A stretch of DNA of 64,000 nt, from assembly GCA_026391695.1 (NCBI GenBank), contig JAPLDP010000086.1:21799-85798 (forward strand), written 5' to 3'. The position numbers and the translations under genes were made by a program. Origin of the DNA: Bacteroidota bacterium. GTDB taxonomy: Bacteria; Bacteroidota; Bacteroidia; Bacteroidales; JAGONC01. Below, one piece after another: positions 9,190 to 17,869 of the stretch; position 1 is the first letter of the stretch; every line of letters begins with the position of its first letter. The notes beneath the pieces are model-generated. The model had not been told where the DNA came from, ran no database searches, and saw nothing but the letters and a program-made list of their open reading frames with translations.

Positions 9190-10740
9190 ATGTCAACTTT
9201 AAGAAAGAAGACCTCTGATCTTAAAAAAAGGATGCGGTTTGCCCTGAAAGGTGGAGGACAAAAGGCCATAGATAAGCAGAAAGCGACAGGTAAGATGACT
9301 GCCCGTGAACGCATCATCACACTTCTCGATCCCAAATCATTTCATGAAGCCGATTTATTTGTTGAGCACGCCGGTAAGGAATTTGATATGGATAAGAAGT
9401 ACCTGCCGGGTGATGGTGTCATTACAGGTGCTGGAACAATCAGCGGTTACCCAGTCTGTATTTATGCACAGGACTTCACAGTAGCCGGTGGTTCTCTTGG
9501 ATATATGCATGCCAAGAAAATCACTAAGATCATGGATTTGGCATTGAGGCTGAAAGTGCCTCTAATCGGCATTAATGATTCGGGAGGCGCCCGTATTCAG
9601 GAGGGCGTCAACTCCCTAGCCGGTTATGGTGAAATTTTTTACCGTAACACCGTGGCCTCCGGTGTTATCCCTCAAATTTCGGTGATACTTGGACCATGTG
9701 CAGGTGGTGCTGTTTATTCTCCCGCTTTGACCGATTTCGTTTTTGTGGTTGATAAAATATCCAAGATGTTCATCACAGGGCCGGAAGTCATCAAAGCTAC
9801 TATCGGGGAAGAGGTGACGATGGAAGAATTAGGTGGCGCAAAGGTTCATTCTGAAATATCAGGGAACGCCCATTTTTATGCTGAAAGTGAGACCGACTGC
9901 TTCGCACAGATCAAACAACTGGTGAGTTACATACCCTGGAATAATGAAAGGAAAGCTCAGCCCTTCCCTAAAAAGTCACCAAAGTCGCGGAACTACAAAA
10001 TCGATGATATATTCCCTTCAAATCCCCGCCAACCATATGATATCCGGGACATTATCATGGCCATCTGTGACGATTCAGAATTTTTTGAAGTGCAGGAGCG
10101 TTTTGCAAGGAATATTGTCATAGGTTTTGCTAGGATGAATGGTGAGACTGTTGGTTTTGTAGCCAATCAGCCTCTTGTCCTGGCAGGTGTGCTGGACGTT
10201 GATTCATCAGATAAAGCCGCCCGGTTCATTCGGTTCTGTGATGCCTTCAGCATCCCGCTCATCACTTTAGTCGACCTGCCGGGCTATCTTCCCGGAGTTG
10301 ACCAGGAGCATGCCGGAGTGATACGTCACGGCGCCAAGGTTTTATATGCCTATTCTGAAGCCACTGTTCCCAAACTCACAGTCATTCTGCGAAAGGCATA
10401 CGGTGGCGGATATATCGCCATGTGCTCTCACCATCTCAGAGCTGACTTTGTTTTTGCTTGGCCTACCGCAGAAATTGCCGTCATGGGACCTGAGGGAGCT
10501 GCTAACATCATCTTCAAGACCGAGATACAGAATGCTGAAAATCCTGATGAGATGCGCAGGCAAAAAATCAAGGAATACAAAGAAAAATTTGCCAATCCGT
10601 ATGTTGCAGCAGCATATGGTTATATTGATGCCGTTATCGATCCCAGTGAAACGCGAAAGATGCTGCTGCACGCACTTGATATATCTGTTAACAAACGTGA
10701 AGAGCGGTTTAACAAGAAACACGGCATACCGCCTTTCTAA
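9190..10740 (+). CDS. biotin-dependent acyl-CoA carboxyltransferase (methylmalonyl-CoA decarboxylase alpha / propionyl-CoA carboxylase beta type)
   Basis: The 516-residue protein starts at ATG 9190 (MSTLRKKTSDLKKRM). It has both halves of the carboxyltransferase fold: IGINDSGGARIQEGVNSLAG with GPCAGGAVYSPALTDFVF in the N-half, and LVDLPGYLPGVDQEHAGVIRHGAK with AYGGGYIAMCSH in the C-half, where oxyanion holes form. Length and motifs fit MmdA/PccB, which move carboxylate between biotin and propionyl-CoA. The Na+-pumping decarboxylase needs a membrane beta subunit and the carboxylase needs a biotin carboxylase. Neither is in this window, only a biotin carrier protein just downstream. The direction of the reaction is therefore undecided. 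Confidence 0.9.
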   Translation: MSTLRKKTSDLKKRMRFALKGGGQKAIDKQKATGKMTARERIITLLDPKSFHEADLFVEHAGKEFDMDKKYLPGDGVITGAGTISGYPVCIYAQDFTVAGGSLGYMHAKKITKIMDLALRLKVPLIGINDSGGARIQEGVNSLAGYGEIFYRNTVASGVIPQISVILGPCAGGAVYSPALTDFVFVVDKISKMFITGPEVIKATIGEEVTMEELGGAKVHSEISGNAHFYAESETDCFAQIKQLVSYIPWNNERKAQPFPKKSPKSRNYKIDDIFPSNPRQPYDIRDIIMAICDDSEFFEVQERFARNIVIGFARMNGETVGFVANQPLVLAGVLDVDSSDKAARFIRFCDAFSIPLITLVDLPGYLPGVDQEHAGVIRHGAKVLYAYSEATVPKLTVILRKAYGGGYIAMCSHHLRADFVFAWPTAEIAVMGPEGAANIIFKTEIQNAENPDEMRRQKIKEYKEKFANPYVAAAYGYIDAVIDPSETRKMLLHALDISVNKREERFNKKHGIPPF

Positions 10741-10864
10741 CCAAAAAAGTAATAACCTGATCTTCAAGGACGATCATTCTCATCTGCAAAACAGGCAGCC
10801 TAAGAATAGTCGCCTCTGATTTGCAAAAGACCAAAAATAACAAATAGTAATTAAAGTGATGTTT

Positions 10865-11194
10865 ATGAAAGAATTTGACGATTCAACAAACAACTTCAAG
10901 ACTTTAATTATTGACAGTATTAAATACCGGACGCAGCTGACCCAAAAGTTTCTAACCCGCAAATCTTTTAGCCCCGGTGACCCAAAAAAAGTTTTGTCGT
11001 TCATTCCCGGATCCATCAGAAAAGTCAATGTCAAACCTGGCGACAAGGTCAAAGTCAATGACCGCCTCATGGTTCTTGAGGCTATGAAAATGAATAATTA
11101 CATTCTGTCACCCATCGACGGAGTCATCCGGAAAGTAAATGTCAAACCGGGAGACACAGTCCCTAAAGCCTGTATACTTCTCGAATTCAGATGA
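10865..11194 (+). CDS. biotin carboxyl carrier protein (biotinyl domain)
   Basis: The 109-residue product ends in a biotinyl domain with EAMKM; K75 (counted from ATG 10865) is the biotinylation site. ATG 10859 and GTG 10856 are alternative starts only a few residues upstream. The decapeptide IRKVNVKPGD occurs twice, before and after the biotin site, reflecting the pseudo-twofold symmetry of the fold. The short N-terminal part lacks the Ala/Pro-rich linker common in decarboxylase gamma/BCCP subunits. It follows the carboxyltransferase by 124 bases and probably serves it as carrier; service to another carboxylase is possible. A convergent engB gene follows after 13 bases. Confidence 0.85.
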   Translation: MKEFDDSTNNFKTLIIDSIKYRTQLTQKFLTRKSFSPGDPKKVLSFIPGSIRKVNVKPGDKVKVNDRLMVLEAMKMNNYILSPIDGVIRKVNVKPGDTVPKACILLEFR

Positions 11195-11207
11195 TTTCCC
11201 GGATTGT

Positions 11208-11828
11208 TTAGTTTACGGATTCCCTGTTTATCCGAAAAATAGGATTCGTATTTTCGATGAATTGAAGAATGTCATCCCTTCCTGACTTTGTTTTTGAAGA
11301 CGTTTGAATTATCATTGGCAGCTCCTTCCAGGTTTCCGACAATTTTTTCATCAGGAATTTCATTGTCAAAGCCAGTTCATTAGCTGTTACCTTATCGGTT
11401 TTGGTATAAACCAGTGTAAAGGGTATTTGGTGATATCCCAGCCAGTTAATGAACTCAACGTCGATAGTCTGGGGTTCAAGCCGGGCATCAACAAGATAAA
11501 AAAGATTTAACAGGCTTTCCCGTTTCAGCAAATACGCGGTGATCATTTTCAGCCATTCTCTTTTTTTTCCTTTAGCCACGCGGGCGTAGCCAAGCCCGGG
11601 AAGATCCACTAGGTACCACTCATTGTTGACCATGAAATGGTTGATAAGCCGGGTTTTGCCCGGGTCAGCAGATATTCTGGCCAGGTTCTTCCTTTCCAGC
11701 AGCATATTGATAAGTGATGATTTCCCCACATTCGACCTACCCAGAAATGCATATTCCGGATACTCAGGTTTCGGGCATTTCATCACATCAGTACTACTTA
11801 AGACAAAGGATGAGGTTTTTATGAACAT
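11208..11828 (-). CDS. engB: ribosome biogenesis GTPase EngB (YsxC/YihA)
   Basis: The 206-residue protein has a single TRAFAC GTPase domain: G1 GRSNVGKSS at 30-38, G3 DLPGLG, and G4 TKTD. It opens KTSSFVLSSTDVMKCPKPEY followed by AFLGRSNVGKSSL, diagnostic for EngB/YsxC, which is needed for large ribosomal subunit assembly. It is the last gene of a leftward operon behind the two acyltransferase genes, 11 bases from the upstream neighbour. Linkage to lipid acyltransferases is not functionally obvious. Length is normal for the family. Confidence 0.93.
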   Translation of the reverse strand: MFIKTSSFVLSSTDVMKCPKPEYPEYAFLGRSNVGKSSLINMLLERKNLARISADPGKTRLINHFMVNNEWYLVDLPGLGYARVAKGKKREWLKMITAYLLKRESLLNLFYLVDARLEPQTIDVEFINWLGYHQIPFTLVYTKTDKVTANELALTMKFLMKKLSETWKELPMIIQTSSKTKSGRDDILQFIENTNPIFRINRESVN

Positions 11829-11839
11829 GGATAGGGGGG

Positions 11840-12775
11840 TTAGTGTTTCTTCTTATAGGAAGAAACGTGCCTGTCTTTTTTTATGTCATAAATATCCTCG
11901 ATAACCATGAGGATTGCAGTTTCTTCCACATGACCAAATGGGTGGTTAATAGAAGTTCCGAATACGAGCATGGTTGGCGACAGATTCATATAGGCATTAA
12001 ACAGAGGCGGAATGGTTTCGTTGAACCTTCGTACATTCCTGATCAGGATCTTGTAATCTTCATCGTAATTCTGGCCTATGAAGATATTTTTCAATTCCTC
12101 TGAGTCAGTTGTAATACCAACTGGTTCAAGTGGTTGAACGAGATTATCTGTGTCATGGAAATATTTATCCAGAAAATAGAGTATCATATCCCGTGCAGTT
12201 ATATTAAACCGGGGAAACATAGTCATTTTACCGAAGAAATACCTGATGTCAGGATTATCAATAGTCAGGGCGCCCAATCCATCCCAAAGGTTATCAAGTG
12301 AATAGATTCCTTTACGGATATTAAACAGGGGTTGGAAATCGGGTTGAACAAACGACCGGCCAAGCTCAATAGAATAAGGCAGATAGTCGTCGATAAATTT
12401 TTTTGACAATTTGAATAACTTGATTGTAGGGCTAAACAGATTCCCTTCAGCATCGCATCGGATATTATAACCTTCAAGATAGCGATAACCCCCGACGATT
12501 TCTCTGTCCTGGGGACTCCAGACAATCAATTGTTTGAAGGGATCTACAGTATCTGTATCAAACTGATCGATATCCACTGACTTTCCTGTACCACCGCCTG
12601 CCTCCCGAAAGCTGATCTCCCTCAGTCGCCCAAGTTCCATCATAATATTCGGTGAATCTTCATGAGTGATAATGAAGATTTTTTTATGTCCATTATTCGT
12701 ATCACGGACGAATTTATCTTCTGTAAGTTCTGCCTCAATTAATGCCGGATCAACAGGCGGGATAATCGGCTCCAT
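11840..12775 (-). CDS. glsB: GNAT-fold N-acyltransferase, GlsB/OlsB-like (glycine or ornithine lipid synthesis)
   Basis: The 311-residue protein has the signature of the hemolysin-like/OlsB acyltransferases: LGRLREISFREAGGGTGKSV near 78-97, the IVGGYRYLEG strand, then LPYSIELGRSFVQPDFQP. The family moves a 3-hydroxyacyl group from acyl-carrier protein to an amino acid. In Bacteroides thetaiotaomicron the adjacent pair GlsB (N-acylation) and GlsA (O-acylation) makes glycine lipids. Here it lies 32 bases downstream of a GlsA-like gene in the same order, so the same pathway is inferred. Ornithine as the amino acid is an alternative that sequence cannot exclude. Confidence 0.75.
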   Translation of the reverse strand: MEPIIPPVDPALIEAELTEDKFVRDTNNGHKKIFIITHEDSPNIMMELGRLREISFREAGGGTGKSVDIDQFDTDTVDPFKQLIVWSPQDREIVGGYRYLEGYNIRCDAEGNLFSPTIKLFKLSKKFIDDYLPYSIELGRSFVQPDFQPLFNIRKGIYSLDNLWDGLGALTIDNPDIRYFFGKMTMFPRFNITARDMILYFLDKYFHDTDNLVQPLEPVGITTDSEELKNIFIGQNYDEDYKILIRNVRRFNETIPPLFNAYMNLSPTMLVFGTSINHPFGHVEETAILMVIEDIYDIKKDRHVSSYKKKH

Positions 12776-12807
12776 ATCTTAATAAAATGAATTTACACGT
12801 AAAATTA

Positions 12808-13671
12808 TTATTTATTCCATTCAACAAACGACTGTATATTACCTTCTCCCAGAGTGTAAACGTATTTTTTAATACGGCTGGCCCACTCCAGATCAGAATA
12901 TCTCCTGTCAAAAGTTGTGTAAGGTACAGGTTTCCCAAACCTTATTGTGAGGGTTTTATTGCGTTGTCTGTACATTTCGTCAACAAGGTATAACATTTCA
13001 ATATTGGCTTTAATTCTCAGCCGTTTCCGGATATTTGCCAAATTATAGAAAAAATTGGAATTCCGGCCCGAGATATGCACGGGGATGACATCCCGCTGAT
13101 ACTTTCTGGATTTACTGATAAAAGTCTTTTTCCACTCAAGGTCGATGATTCCGTGGGATTGTTTCCGGGAGCAAAGACCTGCAGGAAAATATAAAATGGG
13201 AACATCAGATGCAAAAGTCTGATCCATAATCTGGATATTCTCCAGGTTCTTGCCGTGTTTGTTAATTGGGATAAAGAGTTCTCGAATATTTGGAATATTC
13301 ATCAGGATATCATTAACAGGAAAAATGAGATCTTTACGTTTTTTCCCGATGACATGCATCAGTGCAAGACCATCCAGACCGCCAAGAGGATGATTGGAAG
13401 CAATAATGAATCTTTTTTCAAAAGGAACATCTTCAAATCCGACGAGCTCACTGGTAGCATGTAATTCTGTCAGTATTGAGTTGATGAATTCCAGTCCATG
13501 TTTATCATTGTTCCTGTTTAAGAAATCATTAATCTCATCGATGTGGAGTATCCGTTTAAGATAGCTAAGCACAAAGCGTGGAAGTACTTTTAATAACCGT
13601 GGATTCTTACTGGCAATAACGCTTTCCAGATCAATAAACTTCTTTGCTGTAATTCTGTTTTCCTGGTTCAT
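12808..13671 (-). CDS. glsA: PlsC-type O-acyltransferase, GlsA/OlsA-like
   Basis: From ATG 13671 the product has 287 residues. The lysophospholipid-acyltransferase block is seen as SNHPLGGLDGLAL, an H-X5-D form typical of the hemolysin-like branch rather than classical HX4D. It is followed by FIPINKHGKN and YFPAGLCSRK, equivalents of the substrate-binding blocks. It would esterify the hydroxyl of an N-(3-hydroxyacyl)-amino acid, completing glycine (or ornithine) lipids begun by the next gene. A purine-rich AGGAGG lies 10 bases before ATG 13671. ATG 13719 is an alternative start, but it would leave a leader of only about six bases. First gene of the glsA-glsB-engB operon. Confidence 0.75.
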   Translation of the reverse strand: MNQENRITAKKFIDLESVIASKNPRLLKVLPRFVLSYLKRILHIDEINDFLNRNNDKHGLEFINSILTELHATSELVGFEDVPFEKRFIIASNHPLGGLDGLALMHVIGKKRKDLIFPVNDILMNIPNIRELFIPINKHGKNLENIQIMDQTFASDVPILYFPAGLCSRKQSHGIIDLEWKKTFISKSRKYQRDVIPVHISGRNSNFFYNLANIRKRLRIKANIEMLYLVDEMYRQRNKTLTIRFGKPVPYTTFDRRYSDLEWASRIKKYVYTLGEGNIQSFVEWNK

Positions 13672-13731
13672 GACATCCTCTCCTCCTGTTAGCAAATCCC
13701 AAATTTCTCCTTTACCCATTTTATAACCATA

Positions 13732-13762
13732 CAAATTTAAAAAGTTATGATGATAATTTCAA
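13732..13762 (-). promoter_or_regulatory. promoter of the glsA-glsB-engB operon
   Basis: On the minus strand TTG (13762-13760), a 20-bp spacer and TAAATTTG (13739-13732) match the Bacteroidota consensus. The start site would be near 13725, leaving a leader of about 54 bases to ATG 13671. Confidence 0.6.
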
Positions 13763-13895
13763 GGTATCATCAGTAATACTCAGAAATGATCCAAAACCTG
13801 GAGGTTCAGAGTAAATTGTTTAATCGCTGATTAACTTATACTTACGTAATAAATAATGATTTTTTGTTAAAAAAATGGAACTTTTTATCAACAAA

Positions 13896-13920
13896 GTGGT
13901 AAAAAGTGGGAAATAGTGGG
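13896..13920 (+). promoter_or_regulatory. MraZ-binding box of the dcw cluster
   Basis: Three direct repeats stand exactly 10 bp apart: GTGGT 13896-13900, GTGGG 13906-13910 and GTGGG 13916-13920. MraZ in other bacteria binds repeated TGGG-type sites with 5-bp gaps in front of its own gene. The array ends 35 bases before mraZ ATG and would overlap the -33 region of a TATATTTA element at 13931-13938, so binding would be expected to repress mraZ and the division cluster. Confidence 0.8.
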
Positions 13921-13955
13921 AAAGATTTTATATATTTACACCATTAAAAGAAACC

Positions 13956-14417
13956 ATGCTGAATCTCATAGGTGAATATGAATGCAAGCTTGATCCCAAA
14001 GGAAGGATCATGCTTCCCTCTTCACTGAAGAAGCAGATACCGCCAGAGGCAGAAGACCGGTTTGTGATCAACAGGGGATTTGAGAAATGTCTGGTCATTT
14101 ACCCGATGAATGAATGGAAGAGCATCAGTGAGGATATTAACAGGCTGAATCTGTACGTCAAGAAAAACAGGGACTTTGTCAGGTATTTTCAACGGGGTGC
14201 AACAGAGTTCAGGCTCGATGGGAATAACAGGCTTCTGCTGCCAAAAACATTGATTGACTATGCAGGAATTAGGAAAGACATTGTGCTTTTTGCCTATTCA
14301 AACCGGATAGAGGTATGGGATAAGGATACTTACAACACCTTACTAACAAATGAACCCGAAGACTTTGCGCGGCTGGCGGAAGATGTGATGGGTAATAATG
14401 ATAAACAGCAGGATTAG
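13956..14417 (+). CDS. mraZ: MraZ, transcriptional regulator of the division/cell-wall cluster
   Basis: The 153-residue protein has two tandem SpoVT-AbrB-like units: MLNLIGEYECKLDPKGRIML PSSLKK at 1-26 and FRLDGNNRLLLPKTLIDYAG at about 88-107. MraZ forms a ring-shaped oligomer that binds repeated GTGGG sites, here present just upstream (13896-13920). It is the first gene of an unbroken thirteen-gene cluster for cell division and peptidoglycan synthesis. The N-terminal DPKGR and second-copy DGNNR are the DNA-contact regions in the family. The stop is one base before the rsmH start codon. Confidence 0.95.
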   Translation: MLNLIGEYECKLDPKGRIMLPSSLKKQIPPEAEDRFVINRGFEKCLVIYPMNEWKSISEDINRLNLYVKKNRDFVRYFQRGATEFRLDGNNRLLLPKTLIDYAGIRKDIVLFAYSNRIEVWDKDTYNTLLTNEPEDFARLAEDVMGNNDKQQD

Positions 14418-14418
14418 C

Positions 14419-15315
14419 ATGAATTATCATCTGCCTGTATTACTGAATGAAAGTATCGATGGTCTGAATATCAAACCTGACGGAACATACATCGATCTGA
14501 CATACGGTAGCGGCGGTCATTCAAAAGAAATACTGAAGAGGCTCGGACAGGGGAAGATCCTTGCTTTTGACCAGGATGAAGAGGCCATGCAAAATATCGT
14601 TGACGATGAACGGTTGATATTACTCAATCATAACTACCGGTATATGAAAAACTTCTTAAGGTTATACCATCTGCTGCCTGTTGACGGTATTCTTGCTGAC
14701 CTCGGGGTATCGTCGCATCAGCTGGATAAAGGTGAAAGGGGGTTTTCGACGCGGTACGACGGGTTGCTGGATATGCGGATGAGCAGAAGAATAAAACGGA
14801 CAGCCGGGGAGATCATCAACACCGGTTCAAGGGAATATTTACGTCATCTATTTATAGAATACGGTGAGATTCCAAACGCTGCAAAGCTTGCAGATAGCAT
14901 TATAAGACACAGGAGCGATACAGCCATTGACAGAGCAGAAGATTTTAAAAAGGCTATTGCCGGATGCATTACCAGAGGAAATGAGAACAGATATCTTGCC
15001 CAAGTATTCCAGGCTCTGCGTATTGAGGTGAACGAGGAGCTGATGGCATTAAAGGAAATGTTGAATCAAACCCTGGAGGTCCTGAGAAAAGGGGGCCGGC
15101 TAGTGATCATTTCCTATCACTCCCTTGAAGACCGGATAGTTAAAAACTTCATGCGTTCAGGCAATTTCGAAGGGGAAATCAACAAAGACCTATTTGGGCA
15201 CTTTGACAGGCCTTTCCAGATTATCACGCGGAAGCCGATAGTGGCAAATCATGAAGAAATTCTGGCCAATTCACGTTCAAGGAGTGCTAAAATGAGAATT
15301 GCTGAGAGGACTTAA
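14419..15315 (+). CDS. rsmH: 16S rRNA (cytosine-1402-N4)-methyltransferase RsmH
   Basis: The 298-residue protein begins MNYHLPVLLNESIDGLNIKP at ATG 14419; an upstream extension to 14398 overlaps mraZ. S-adenosylmethionine binding is shown by DLTYGSGGHSKEIL at 26-39 and by DGILADLGVSSHQLDKGERG. C-terminal signature: LAQVFQALRIEVNEEL and YHSLEDRIVKNF. It methylates N4 of C1402 in 16S rRNA and is conserved in the second place of dcw clusters. Tight spacing with mraZ (one base) and ftsL (two bases) implies one transcript. Confidence 0.95.
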   Translation: MNYHLPVLLNESIDGLNIKPDGTYIDLTYGSGGHSKEILKRLGQGKILAFDQDEEAMQNIVDDERLILLNHNYRYMKNFLRLYHLLPVDGILADLGVSSHQLDKGERGFSTRYDGLLDMRMSRRIKRTAGEIINTGSREYLRHLFIEYGEIPNAAKLADSIIRHRSDTAIDRAEDFKKAIAGCITRGNENRYLAQVFQALRIEVNEELMALKEMLNQTLEVLRKGGRLVIISYHSLEDRIVKNFMRSGNFEGEINKDLFGHFDRPFQIITRKPIVANHEEILANSRSRSAKMRIAERT

Positions 15316-15317
15316 AA

Positions 15318-15719
15318 ATGAATGATATAACTGGAAGAAAAAACACCCTTCTTGAAAAGAAGGAGCCAAAGAAGGATAAACACGGAAATAGCAAGAGAGC
15401 TATTGGTAAGACGGCGCATTCCATCCTGGACGGGACATTTCTCACCAGAGAGAGTATGATCCGCCAGTTGCCTTTCCTTCTCTACCTGGCTTTTCTGGCA
15501 ATCATTTATATCACCAACTCGGTTTATGCCGAAAAGAATGTGATTGAGACAGACAGGTTAAGGAAAGAGATGAAAGAGTTAAGATACAATTATATCACGA
15601 CGAAATCACAGCTTATGTTCATCAGCAAACAGTCGGAAGTGTCGAAAAGAATCAAACCTACGGGTCTCAAGGAAGCAACAAAACCGGCCTTCAAGCTTAT
15701 TGAAGGCAAGGGGAAATAA
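15318..15719 (+). CDS. ftsL: FtsL-like cell division protein
   Basis: The 133-residue bitopic protein has a basic N-terminal tail of about 49 residues, one membrane helix at about 50-67 (LPFLLYLAFLAIIYITNS) and a periplasmic coiled coil from about 72 to 110. Size, topology and position between rsmH and the ftsI transpeptidase identify it as the Bacteroidota FtsL, which is poorly conserved in sequence. FtsL bridges FtsQ/FtsB and activates FtsW-FtsI at the septum. No separate ftsB is visible in this cluster. Confidence 0.82.
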   Translation: MNDITGRKNTLLEKKEPKKDKHGNSKRAIGKTAHSILDGTFLTRESMIRQLPFLLYLAFLAIIYITNSVYAEKNVIETDRLRKEMKELRYNYITTKSQLMFISKQSEVSKRIKPTGLKEATKPAFKLIEGKGK

Positions 15720-15738
15720 ACCGCCAATACCAGGCAAG

Positions 15739-17856
15739 ATGGTAAAAGATATAAAAAAAGACATATTGTGGAGGGTATATCTGATCTATGTGGTGATGTT
15801 CCTTTTTGGGCTGGCCATTGTCGGCCGCATTATCTATATTCAATTCTACCAGGGAAAAATGTGGAGGGAAAAAGCTGCTGATCAGACCATCAGATTTGAG
15901 AACGTTGAAGCTATGCGCGGGAACATTTATACCTGTGATGGCAGCCTGTTGGCTACTTCCATCCCCATATTCGACATCATCATTGATGCGGCAAAGCCAA
16001 AACGTGAGTTATCGGATGAATTTTTCTATAAAAATATTGATTCCCTTACCGATTGTTTCGCCCGGGTTTTTAAAGATCGTACCTCCAGGGACTACAAACA
16101 GGCGATAGTGACTGCGCGGCAAAAAGGTGACCGGTATTATCTGCTGAAAAGAAAAGTCACCTATGATCAAATGAACCTGCTCAAAGATAATCGGGCATAC
16201 AGGTTATGGAAAAACAAAGCGGTTATATCTATTGAGACGAAAAGCAGGCGTGAAATGCCTTTCAGGCTGCTGGCCAGGAGGACAATCGGATATCAGTCAG
16301 ATAATGCAGGCGCCTTTGTTGGATTGGAAGGAGCATATAATGACTATCTGCAGGGTAAAAACGGCGAACGACTAGTAAAAAAAGTTGCCGGTAATATATG
16401 GATTCCGGTCAATGATGAAAATGAGATAGAACCTGAAGATGGTGCCGACATCATTACGACCATAGATATCAACATTCAGGATGTTGCCGAAAGTGCTCTT
16501 TTAGAGCAGCTTATTACGCAGGATGCTGACCATGGGTGCGTGGTAGTTATGGAGGTACAGACCGGCCAGGTAGTAGCTATTGCCAATATAGGAAAAAACA
16601 AGGATGGACAATATGGAGAGGAACTTAATTATGCTATTGGAGAAAGCCTTGAGCCAGGATCGACATTTAAACTGGTCAGTCTCATGGCTGCGCTTGAAGA
16701 AAAGAAAGCTGATCTGAACGATATGATATATGTTGGAAATGGAACTTTCTTTTACCATGGCAGGGAAATCAAGGATGTTCATAAGTTTCCGGGGGGCAGC
16801 GCCAGTGTCAGAGATATATTCCAATACTCTTCAAATATTGGGATGTCGAAAATCATAATCAATGGATTCGAGAGTAATCCCAAAACATTTACCGACAGGT
16901 TAGGCAAGTTCGGTGTGAATGAGGCACTTGGATTAGAAATCAAAGGGGAGGTCAAACCGACCATACATACGCCTGAAAATTCATTATGGTCAATTCAGAG
17001 CCTACCATCTATGGCGACGGGGTACGAAGTGCGTATCACTCCACTGCAGCTCTTAACTTTTTATAATGCCGTTGCAAATGGCGGCAAGATGGTTAGGCCG
17101 CTCTTCGTCAAGGAGATACGGCGTTCGGGTCAGGTTGTAAAAGTATTCGAACCTGTTATTCTGAATCCGGCCATATGTTCGGAATCGACACTAAAAAAAG
17201 TCAGGGAATTACTACAAGGCGTGGTTGAGGAGGGCACAGCTTCAAAGCTAAAGAATCCACTTTATAAAGTTGCAGGTAAGACCGGTACAGCCAAGGTGGC
17301 AGCAAACAATCAGGGCTATGGCGAAAAAATATATTGTCCTTCATTTGTCGGTTATTTCCCTGCTGACAAGCCCAAATACTCATGCATTGTAACGATCAAT
17401 AAACCATCAAAGGATAAATACCTGGCGGGTGAGGTAGCTGTGCCTGTTTTTAAAGTCATTGCCGATAAAGTATTCTCTGCTCATTTCGCCCTGTCACCAG
17501 AACATATCAAAGATACAACCAAGGCTGATATCCCTCCGATGGCAGGGGGCTATTCAGAGGAATTCAAGACCATTTGTACCCTCTTGCAGATACCGGTTAT
17601 GATCCCTCCCAAGTCTGAAGAGTGGCTGACTGTATTGGTGGTGGAGGAAAATATCGTATTCAAAGAGATGGTCATCGACAGCATGATTATTCCGGATCTC
17701 ACCGGTTTTGGCGTCAGGGATGCTGTTTGCCTGGTGGAAATAATGGGATTAAAGCCTGAGATATCAGGAAAAGGATTTGTAAAGGAACAGTCGTTGTTGC
17801 CGGGAGACACATGTAGTCGTGGCGATCATATCCGGTTGACACTGGCACCACTATAA
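15739..17856 (+). CDS. ftsI: division-specific transpeptidase FtsI (PBP3) with C-terminal PASTA domain
   Basis: From ATG 15739 the protein has 705 residues: one membrane helix at about 14-34, a dimerisation/pedestal domain, then the transpeptidase with catalytic SxxK (STFK, S308), SSN at 364-366 and KTG at 514-516. A PASTA domain (IPDLTGFGVRDAVCLVEIMG to the end) closes the protein. The frame is open upstream to 15700 but overlaps ftsL and lacks an ATG. It cross-links septal peptidoglycan together with FtsW, encoded five genes downstream. PASTA domains on FtsI are usual for Bacteroidota. Confidence 0.94.
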   Translation: MVKDIKKDILWRVYLIYVVMFLFGLAIVGRIIYIQFYQGKMWREKAADQTIRFENVEAMRGNIYTCDGSLLATSIPIFDIIIDAAKPKRELSDEFFYKNIDSLTDCFARVFKDRTSRDYKQAIVTARQKGDRYYLLKRKVTYDQMNLLKDNRAYRLWKNKAVISIETKSRREMPFRLLARRTIGYQSDNAGAFVGLEGAYNDYLQGKNGERLVKKVAGNIWIPVNDENEIEPEDGADIITTIDINIQDVAESALLEQLITQDADHGCVVVMEVQTGQVVAIANIGKNKDGQYGEELNYAIGESLEPGSTFKLVSLMAALEEKKADLNDMIYVGNGTFFYHGREIKDVHKFPGGSASVRDIFQYSSNIGMSKIIINGFESNPKTFTDRLGKFGVNEALGLEIKGEVKPTIHTPENSLWSIQSLPSMATGYEVRITPLQLLTFYNAVANGGKMVRPLFVKEIRRSGQVVKVFEPVILNPAICSESTLKKVRELLQGVVEEGTASKLKNPLYKVAGKTGTAKVAANNQGYGEKIYCPSFVGYFPADKPKYSCIVTINKPSKDKYLAGEVAVPVFKVIADKVFSAHFALSPEHIKDTTKADIPPMAGGYSEEFKTICTLLQIPVMIPPKSEEWLTVLVVEENIVFKEMVIDSMIIPDLTGFGVRDAVCLVEIMGLKPEISGKGFVKEQSLLPGDTCSRGDHIRLTLAPL

Positions 17857-17869
17857 ATATCTGAATCAC

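Noticed and set aside
10346..10819. 157-codon frame overlapping the 3' end of the carboxyltransferase gene
   Set aside because: It is a shifted frame over a well-conserved gene and shows no domain features.
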